From NCBI RefSeq assembly GCF_015206815.1, contig NZ_JADEXZ010000058.1, forward strand, positions 1 through 39,335: a stretch of DNA of 39,335 nucleotides, written 5' to 3'. The position numbers and the translations under genes were made by a program. Source of the stretch: Fortiea sp. LEGE XX443. Lineage in GTDB: Bacteria; Cyanobacteriota; Cyanobacteriia; Cyanobacteriales; Nostocaceae. The notes beneath the pieces were generated by a model, which saw only the letters and a list, made by a program, of their open reading frames with translations, was not told the DNA's origin and searched no databases. Shown here piece by piece: positions 33,869-39,335 of this stretch (the stretch's first letter is position 1; every line of letters starts with the position of its first letter).

Positions 33869-35272
33869 CTATAGCAAGTCGCGCACGTCAGAAACTTCGC
33901 CTGTAATTGCCGCAGTTGCCACCATCGCCGGACTCATGAGTAATGTACGACCGGAGGCTGAACCTTGCCGTCCTTTAAAGTTGCGGTTGGAGGAAGAAGC
34001 GCTGATTTGTCTACCTTGGAGTTTGTCGGGGTTCATGGCTAAACACATGGAACATCCTGGTTCACGCCATTCAAAACCTGCTGCTTCAAAGATTTTGTCT
34101 AATCCTTCGGCTTCGGCTGCTTGCTTCACCCGTTCGGAACCGGGGACAACAAAAGCTTTGATTCCTTCGGCAACGCGGCGACCTTGGGCAATTTTCGCTG
34201 CTTCCCGCAAATCGCTGAGTCTACCGTTAGTGCAGCTACCAATAAAGCAGACATCGATTTTTGTGCCTTTGATGGGTTGGCCGGGCAACAAATCCATGTA
34301 GCGATAAGCTTCTTCGGCAATGAAGCGGTCTTCTTCGGGAAGTTCTTCGGGTTTAGGGATGAATTGATTTACGCCGATACCTTGACCAGGTGTAATCCCC
34401 CAGGTAACTGTGGGTGGAATCTCTGCTGCGTTGAAGACAATTACATTATCATATTCTGCATCCGCATCGCTCTTGATAGAGTTCCACCAAGCCACGGCTT
34501 GATCCCAATCTGCGCCTTTGGGGGCAAAATCTCGACCTTGGAGATAATCATAGGTGACTTGATCGGGATTGACGTAACCACATCTTGCACCACCTTCGAT
34601 CGCCATATTACAGACTGTCATGCGTTCTTCCATGTTCATCTGCTCAAAGGTTGTACCTGCAAATTCGTAGGCGTACCCAACACCACCTTTGACTCCGAGG
34701 GTGCGGATGACATGTAAAATTACATCTTTGGCGTAGACACCGGGTTTGAGATTACCGTTAACTTCAATTTTGCAGACTTTCAGTTTAGAAAGGGCGAGAG
34801 TTTGGGAGGCGAGAACGTCTCGAACTTGGCTTGTACCAATCCCAAAGGCGATCGCCCCAAATGCACCATGACTGGATGTGTGGCTATCACCACAAGCGAT
34901 CGTCATTCCTGGTTGGGTTAACCCTAATTCTGGAGCGATGACGTGGACTATACCTTGATTGCCGGAACCAATATTATAAAAAGTTAAGTTATTTTCTTGA
35001 CAGTTTTGTTCCAGCGCTTGAATCATTGCTTCTGCCACACTATCGGCAAAGGGACGTGCCTGATTCTCTGTAGGTACGATGTGATCTACTGTAGCCACAG
35101 TGCGCTGAGGAAATAGTACTTTTAGACCTCTTTCTCGTAACATCGCAAAGGCTTGGGGGCTGGTGACTTCATGAATTAGATGCAGGCCGATAAATAGCTG
35201 TGTCAGCCCTGAAGGGAGTGTACCAACAGTGTGTAAGTCCCAAACTTTATCAAACAGGGTGCCTTTGCTCAT
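33869..35272 (-). CDS. leuC: 3-isopropylmalate dehydratase large subunit
   Basis: The 467-residue protein is the aconitase-fold subunit holding a [4Fe-4S] cluster. The cluster cysteines are visible in [14 protein letters not shown] and in [14 protein letters not shown]. Substrate residues appear in [16 protein letters not shown] and [15 protein letters not shown]. Length and start ([16 protein letters not shown]) are standard. It forms an operon with leuD. No leader peptide or riboswitch was seen upstream. Confidence 0.97.
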   Translation of the reverse strand: MSKGTLFDKVWDLHTVGTLPSGLTQLFIGLHLIHEVTSPQAFAMLRERGLKVLFPQRTVATVDHIVPTENQARPFADSVAEAMIQALEQNCQENNLTFYNIGSGNQGIVHVIAPELGLTQPGMTIACGDSHTSSHGAFGAIAFGIGTSQVRDVLASQTLALSKLKVCKIEVNGNLKPGVYAKDVILHVIRTLGVKGGVGYAYEFAGTTFEQMNMEERMTVCNMAIEGGARCGYVNPDQVTYDYLQGRDFAPKGADWDQAVAWWNSIKSDADAEYDNVIVFNAAEIPPTVTWGITPGQGIGVNQFIPKPEELPEEDRFIAEEAYRYMDLLPGQPIKGTKIDVCFIGSCTNGRLSDLREAAKIAQGRRVAEGIKAFVVPGSERVKQAAEAEGLDKIFEAAGFEWREPGCSMCLAMNPDKLQGRQISASSSNRNFKGRQGSASGRTLLMSPAMVATAAITGEVSDVRDLL

Positions 35273-35685
35273 AGGTCAATCGTTATGTAACGAGTCAGAG
35301 TTTTTATCGTATCAAAAAAGCGCCAGACAATTTTGGATTTTGCGAAAAGTTGTAAGGAGGGTTTCCCTCCGTAGCAAACTTTTCAAGACGGATTTTGGAT
35401 TGACCTTATACCAATTCACTAAAATTGTGCAACAGATGCGAATTACAAAAGTCGGCGTTGCTGAATTTAGGGATGAAATAATGAACCGCAAAGTACGCAT
35501 TCGCGCAGCGTCTCGTAGAGAAGAAGAGGTTTTGAGAGATAAATATAAGAAAATCATTCCGCATTTATGCAACACCCAAAAGTCTTGTAAATTTAAGCCT
35601 CATTAAATTACGTTGGCGTAGCGTCTCGCAGAGAGCATCATTGCGTTAGCGCAACGGAAGCATCGTTGCGAATTGCGAATTAGTA
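35273..35685. other. Intergenic repeats upstream of leuC
   Basis: The interval has a GC-rich hairpin (GGAGGGTTTCCCTCC around 35356-35370), the inverted-repeat element at 35454-35576, and several short words of the GCGTCTCGTAGAGA type. Two overlapping frames (35229-35606 and 35312-35575) are explained by repeat DNA. Confidence 0.55.
35454..35576. repeat. MITE-like element with 23-bp imperfect ends
   Basis: The left end GGCGTTGCTGAATTTAGGGA and the complement of the right end, GGTGTTGCATAAATGCGGAA, are clearly related. The interior contains a shorter repeat (GCAGCGTCTCGTAGAGA). The 123-bp element has no coding capacity and looks like the residue of an insertion sequence. Confidence 0.6.
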
Positions 35686-36168
35686 TTACATTGAAGTCTG
35701 GTTACTCACAAATGGCTGACAAGAGTTTGATTTGATCTGAAGAAATTGATTCAAGATTCGTTTGAGGGAATTTTGCTTCACCATTTGCATAGCAATAGTT
35801 ATATCTAACCATTCTCGCTGTCTTTGACCTGCTTCGGGATATTCTTCACTTAGGATTTCAACTAACAGTAAATACATCTGAACCCGGTAGATTTTGCCGC
35901 GTTTGCGATATCTGTAACTACCTATTTGATTTACATCTACCTGTCCAATTATACCTGCTTCTTCCCATGCTTCTTTGGCAGCAGAAGCAGGTGGACTCAT
36001 GCCTTTGGTAATTCCGCCTTTGGGAATTACCCAGTTATTGCGATCGCCTCTGGCGCTGCGCTCCGCGCAATCGCGGGTTGTAATCAACAAGATTTCGATG
36101 TTGCCGTTCCGCATCCTATAAGGAATTACACCAGACTGCTTGAAGATTTTGCTGATTTTCTGATTCAT
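35686..36168 (-). CDS. NUDIX hydrolase
   Basis: The 160-residue protein has GVIPYRMRNGNIEILLITTR, WVIPKGGITKGM and the Nudix helix AAKEAWEEAGIIGQVDV. In the Nudix box (G-x5-E-x7-REUxEExGU) the first Glu is replaced by Ser and the R by K; the EAWEEAG core that holds the metal-binding glutamates is intact. The PKGG pattern resembles the diphosphoinositol-polyphosphate/Ap4A hydrolase group. Substrate is unknown. No neighbour suggests a pathway. Confidence 0.88.
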   Translation of the reverse strand: MNQKISKIFKQSGVIPYRMRNGNIEILLITTRDCAERSARGDRNNWVIPKGGITKGMSPPASAAKEAWEEAGIIGQVDVNQIGSYRYRKRGKIYRVQMYLLLVEILSEEYPEAGQRQREWLDITIAMQMVKQNSLKRILNQFLQIKSNSCQPFVSNQTSM

Positions 36169-36290
36169 GAACTTTCTGAATGAGTGTCATCATCAAACAA
36201 AGCAAGAGGTGATTTGAGTAAGTCTCAATTTTATACAGCTACTAGGCATCTACTATAAGGCAGACTTAATGAATTGGGAACAGAGGTCTT

Positions 36291-36345
36291 TTTACTCAGC
36301 ACGCTGCTCATCGCCCCGCTACCGCTAACAGCACTCAGCACTTTT
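36291..36345. repeat. Dispersed ACTCAGCAC repeat, copy C
   Basis: This copy runs from TTTACTCAGCACGC to CACTCAGCACTTTT, with the CCGCTACCGCTAAC core shared with copies A and B. It abuts the 3' end of the TetR-type gene. Confidence 0.8.
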
Positions 36346-36346
36346 A

Positions 36347-37564
36347 TCATGCTGGCTTATGATCTAGGCGAATTGCTGCCTCTAGGGCTGCTTTTTCTTT
36401 AGCACGGCGGGCATAAGGCTGTAATTGGGAGCGATCGCAACCTGTGAGCATACTCAACTCTTCCAAGCTCATCCCCCGCATTAACATTTCTACACACCAT
36501 GTTTGTTGTGCTTGAGCAATTTCTGGTGGTTTTCCTTGGGGTGTAAGCAGTCCTTGAGTCCAAATTTCCCAACGTTGCAGCAGTTCTGACTCAGAAATAG
36601 AATTACCTGCATGGTCAATAAACATGGCAGGATAATTATCTTTACGACTTTTCAGCCATTTAATTAAAGGATTATTTGTATAGGAACCGTAGTGTTTGCC
36701 CAAAATCCATTGATTTACAGGCACTTGGCGGGGTAATTCTGGGGTGGTGATTTGCAGAATTAGTCCTTGGGGATCAGAAACTTGGTGCATTTGCTGCAAG
36801 CCAATTATTTCTCTAACAGATAATCCAGCACCCAATAACACGTATGCTAAAGCATAGTCTTGTACTCCAGATTTTCTAGCGTTTTGCAGAATTTTATGGA
36901 CTAAAATTGCTGGCAAATCTGCTACTTCTTTGGTAACAATGGCTTCTTTTGCCGATCGAGGAGCGGAGGACATAGCTCCATGTAAAAACAACTCGACTAA
37001 ATTCTCTAAAAAGTCATCTCGATCTTCCCATAGTTCATGAAATTCACTGGTGAATTCAATTACTGCATATCCCAAGATCATGCCATTGAGTAAACTGGCT
37101 AATTTTTCTGCCGGAAGATACGTATTTATGTCTCCCTGCTGGATGACAGTAGCTAAATACTGAGCTAAGTAGCGGTTTGCTTCTGTTAATCCCCGTCCCA
37201 AAGCCCGACGATTTTCTGCTGGAAATTGGTCAGCTTCGCCCACTACAGATCGCACAAACTCCGGAATTCTTTCTAATGAATGTAAGCTGTCACTTGCATA
37301 ATCTTTCAGCGCTTGATAAACATTGCCAGGAGGAGTAGCCCGTCTGACTAAGGATTCTCCCAAATCCTTAAAGGCTGCTGACTCTTCTAATACTGCTAAT
37401 AGTAGTCCATGTTTATTCCCAAAATGGCGAAATAACGTTACTTCATTAACTTCAGCTTTTTCGGCAATTTGACGGGTAGTAGTACTACTGACTCCATGAG
37501 TACTAAATAATTCTAGCGCTGCTTGAATCAAACGTTGACGGGCTGAAATAGATTGAGATGCCAT
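36347..37564 (-). CDS. TetR-type regulator fused to a degenerate tyrosine-recombinase-like domain
   Basis: From the ATG at 37564 the protein has 405 residues. An ATG at 37591 would place the perfect operator inside the gene, so I prefer the shorter form. Residues about 6-55 are a TetR helix-turn-helix (RQRLIQAALELFSTHGVSST, TLFRHFGNKHGLL), and about 60-200 is an all-helical ligand/dimer domain. Beyond 220 the sequence resembles an integrase catalytic domain: KILQNARKSGVQDYALAYVL then LGAGLSVREIIGL, RQVPVNQWIL, and finally CVEMLMRGMSLEELSMLTGC then PYARRAKEK. The catalytic arginines and histidines are missing; a Tyr remains. It probably controls the divergent desaturase. Confidence 0.82.
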   Translation of the reverse strand: MASQSISARQRLIQAALELFSTHGVSSTTTRQIAEKAEVNEVTLFRHFGNKHGLLLAVLEESAAFKDLGESLVRRATPPGNVYQALKDYASDSLHSLERIPEFVRSVVGEADQFPAENRRALGRGLTEANRYLAQYLATVIQQGDINTYLPAEKLASLLNGMILGYAVIEFTSEFHELWEDRDDFLENLVELFLHGAMSSAPRSAKEAIVTKEVADLPAILVHKILQNARKSGVQDYALAYVLLGAGLSVREIIGLQQMHQVSDPQGLILQITTPELPRQVPVNQWILGKHYGSYTNNPLIKWLKSRKDNYPAMFIDHAGNSISESELLQRWEIWTQGLLTPQGKPPEIAQAQQTWCVEMLMRGMSLEELSMLTGCDRSQLQPYARRAKEKAALEAAIRLDHKPA

Positions 37565-37573
37565 AAGAAATAA

Positions 37574-37637
37574 TGCAAGTGGCACTTGCACAAAATACCA
37601 ATAGTTGTTACGATGCCTAATGTAAGTGATACTTGCT
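37574..37637. promoter_or_regulatory. Duplicated palindromic operator between TetR gene and desaturase
   Basis: TGCAAGTGGCACTTGCA (37574-37590) is a perfect 8-1-8 palindrome. A second, imperfect site TGTAAGTGATACTTGCT lies at 37621-37637. The centres are 47 bp apart, one upstream of each divergent start. This is the typical arrangement for a TetR regulator acting on itself and its neighbour. Confidence 0.82.
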
Positions 37638-37667
37638 TAAGTCCACTGTAACGAACTAGTTTACAGA

Positions 37668-38597
37668 ATGGAGAAATTTCTTGTGGAAGTTTACCCAAAT
37701 CCAAGCAAATTACTTCATGATCCATCAACGGAAATGTTTATGACTGCAAAATATCTGGCGGTTGCCTCTGAGACAGAAAATTCACCTCGCCTCAGATGGG
37801 TGAATGTAGCATTTTTTGCTACTATTCATACCTTAGCTCTGTCGGCTCCTTGGTTTTTTTCTTGGTCAGCGCTAGGATTGCTGGTGTTTCTCCATTGGTT
37901 GTTTGGGAGTATCGGCATCTGCCTAGGATATCATCGACTGTTAAGCCATCGGAGTTTCCAAGTACCCAAGTGGTTAGAATATGCGATCGCCATTATCGGA
38001 GCGTTAGCTCTCCAAGGTGGCCCGATTTTTTGGATTGGTGGACACCGCCAGCATCACGCCCATACAGAAGATATCAACTTAGATCCCTACTCTGCCCAGC
38101 GTGGATTTTGGTGGAGTCATATGCTGTGGATTCTATACCCCCGTCCTGAATTCTTTGATTATGAAACTTATAAAAAATACGCTCCTGATCTAGAAAGACA
38201 GCCTTTCTATCGCTGGTTAGATCGCTACTTCTTATTATTGCAAATTCCCTTGGGGTTGTTGCTGTATGCTTTGGGCGGCTGGCCTTTTGTAGTGTATGGG
38301 ATGTTTGTGCGATCAGTCTTGCTGTGGCACTCTACTTGGTTTGTAAATTCTGCGTCGCACCTGTGGGGTTATCGCACCTTTGATGCTAATGATGGAGCGC
38401 GTAACTTGTGGTGGGTATCAGTCCTGACTCATGGAGAAGGATGGCACAACAACCATCATACTTTTCCCCACGTAGCAAAATCTGGATTTCAATGGTGGGA
38501 AATTGATACAACTTGGTGGAGTATTCAGGCTTTGAAAACTTTGGGTTTAGCGAAAAAAGTGGTGTTACCGCCCCCGCAAGTTGCACGTCAAAGATGA
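37668..38597 (+). CDS. desC: Acyl-lipid fatty-acid desaturase (delta-9 type)
   Basis: The 309-residue membrane enzyme has the three His boxes of delta-9 desaturases: HRLLSH, HRQHHAH and HNNHH (GEGWHNNHHTFPHVA). Membrane segments lie before and between them (FFSWSALGLLVFLHWLFGSI, FVVYGMFVRSVLLW). It introduces the first double bond in membrane-lipid acyl chains. The start may be the ATG at 37668 or ATGs at 37734 and 37740, because the first 22 residues are atypical. It overlaps the convergent ogt stop by 10 bp. The TetR divergent partner suggests lipid- or fatty-acid-linked control. Which of the two cyanobacterial delta-9 forms it is cannot be told. Confidence 0.92.
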   Translation: MEKFLVEVYPNPSKLLHDPSTEMFMTAKYLAVASETENSPRLRWVNVAFFATIHTLALSAPWFFSWSALGLLVFLHWLFGSIGICLGYHRLLSHRSFQVPKWLEYAIAIIGALALQGGPIFWIGGHRQHHAHTEDINLDPYSAQRGFWWSHMLWILYPRPEFFDYETYKKYAPDLERQPFYRWLDRYFLLLQIPLGLLLYALGGWPFVVYGMFVRSVLLWHSTWFVNSASHLWGYRTFDANDGARNLWWVSVLTHGEGWHNNHHTFPHVAKSGFQWWEIDTTWWSIQALKTLGLAKKVVLPPPQVARQR

Positions 38598-39091
38598 ACA
38601 ATCCCTTCATGGTTTAGCAACCAACGCTTGCGCTCTAACCCTCCTGCATATCCTGTGAGTGCAGCGTTGGCACCAATTACCCGATGACAAGGAAGGACAA
38701 GTGCTACTGGATTAACTGAATTGGCCATGCCGACAGCACGATAAGCAGTCGGCTTACCAATTCTTACAGCTAAATTAGCATAAGAAAGAGTAGTTCCCCA
38801 AGGAATTGTTCGGAGTGCAAGCCATACTTGCTGCTGAAAAACAGTACCAGCAGTGCTGACGGGAATATCGTTTAAGCTAGTGCGATCGCCATCAAAATAA
38901 GCTTGAATTTTACTACTAAAACCTTGTGGATTTTTTGCATATTGAAAATCACAATTAACATAACGCTTTTGGAGCAGCTTCACCATTCGTTGCTCGTAAT
39001 CAGCAAAATCAATAGCGCAGAGTTTTTCTCCATCAGAGACAATTGAAATTGCACCGATTTCTGAATTAATTTTGTCAACTAGTAATTTCAT
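38588..39091 (-). CDS. ogt: O6-alkylguanine-DNA alkyltransferase
   Basis: The 167-residue repair protein takes alkyl groups from O6-alkylguanine onto its active-site Cys, C135 in LVLPCHRVIGANAALTGYAG. The helix-turn-helix region (WGTTLSYANLAVRIGKPTAY then RAVGMANSVNP) with the arginine finger is intact. The N-terminal domain is shorter than in Ada. The 3' end overlaps the desaturase stop by 10 bp in convergent orientation. It is monocistronic in this window. Confidence 0.95.
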   Translation of the reverse strand: MKLLVDKINSEIGAISIVSDGEKLCAIDFADYEQRMVKLLQKRYVNCDFQYAKNPQGFSSKIQAYFDGDRTSLNDIPVSTAGTVFQQQVWLALRTIPWGTTLSYANLAVRIGKPTAYRAVGMANSVNPVALVLPCHRVIGANAALTGYAGGLERKRWLLNHEGIVHL

Positions 39092-39243
39092 CGTGTAACT
39101 GTGATTTTAAAAATATGAATATAGGGGATACTGTTAAAATTAATTTTAATTGTTACCTTACCATCTACAGTCACTACAGCTTAGTACTTGATGAGCTTCA
39201 TGCAATAAGGGACTTCCAGAGAATAAGATATACAAGCCATAAA

Positions 39244-39256
39244 AATGATAATCATT
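39244..39256. promoter_or_regulatory. Fur-box-like site
   Basis: AATGATAATCATT is a perfect 6-1-6 palindrome matching the core of the classical Fur consensus GATAATGATAATCATTATC; 15 of 19 positions of that consensus fit. The regulated gene is probably beyond the right edge of the window, since the ogt gene starts 153 bp away in the other direction. Confidence 0.6.
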
Positions 39257-39264
39257 CTGAAGGG

Positions 39265-39299
39265 GGAAAGAGCAGTTGCCGTCGGCAACTGCTCTTTCC
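39265..39299. terminator. Perfect 16-bp hairpin at the right edge
   Basis: GGAAAGAGCAGTTGCC and its exact complement flank a GTC loop. It starts 8 bp after the Fur-like palindrome. There is no U tract, so it could terminate a gene coming from the right or be a dispersed hairpin repeat. Confidence 0.55.
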
Positions 39300-39335
39300 T
39301 CCCAAATATATGCAAGATAAATGTCTGCACTCAAC

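Noticed and set aside
35229-35606. Open frame of 125 codons beside leuC
   Set aside because: It overlaps the leuC start on the opposite strand and then runs through the MITE-like element and repeat words.

Overview
This window is chromosomal DNA of a filamentous, probably heterocyst-forming cyanobacterium of the Nostoc/Calothrix/Tolypothrix kind. The signs are many HIP1 octamers (GCGATCGC), heptanucleotide tandem repeats of the STRR type (AATTCGT and TGACTAT units), dense palindromic intergenic repeats, and typical cyanobacterial proteins: an SLH/OprB iron-uptake porin, GlgC, Uma2 nucleases, an Npun_R2479-type HD protein and an acyl-lipid desaturase. No species is assigned.

Layout. 1-1250: the start of an IS66-like transposase at the window edge, a DUF433/DUF5615 toxin-antitoxin pair and a decayed gene tail. 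1250-6811: threonine synthase, two conserved hypotheticals and the SLH porin. 6812-8346: a gene-free zone filled with repeat elements and two dead coding fragments. 8347-21902: a metal and efflux island containing a His-rich lipoprotein, an IS4-family insertion sequence, a GNAT/MarR divergent pair, an RND pump with its periplasmic adaptor, a small HMA metallochaperone, a MerR-family regulator, a cupredoxin, a P1B-1 copper ATPase and a degenerate metallo-beta-lactamase-like protein. 21996-25477: TruB, GlgC and a small P-loop kinase. 25533-28110: two Uma2 genes, a 21-bp minisatellite encoding perfect coiled-coil heptads, and decayed TPR pieces. 28245-39335: tRNA-Gly(CCC), an HD protein, an oligopeptide-type ABC permease, a hybrid histidine kinase, leuC-leuD, a NUDIX hydrolase, a TetR regulator with an unusual C-terminal domain divergent from a fatty-acid desaturase, an O6-alkylguanine-DNA alkyltransferase and a Fur-like box.

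How the genes fit together. Five places in the metal island carry the same MerR-class promoter: a -35 hexamer TTGACT/A, a dyad of the CTCCAG-N-CTGGAG type, and a spacer of about 19 bp. They lie before the lipoprotein, the HMA protein, merR itself, copA (with the cupredoxin downstream) and, on the opposite strand, the MBL-like gene. This describes a compact regulon controlled by the MerR protein. Its pump has copper-type transmembrane motifs, but its regulator has a Cys at the position usual in divalent-metal sensors. The RND operon and the MarR/GNAT pair sit inside the island without that box.

The most unusual single gene is the TetR protein at 36347-37564. Its second half looks like a catalytically dead tyrosine recombinase, and two copies of one palindromic operator lie between it and the desaturase. 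The second theme is repeat invasion: an IS4 element in the loop of a palindromic element, small repeats inserted in frame in protein-coding DNA, and a pair of TA-flanked MITE-like copies 20 kb apart.
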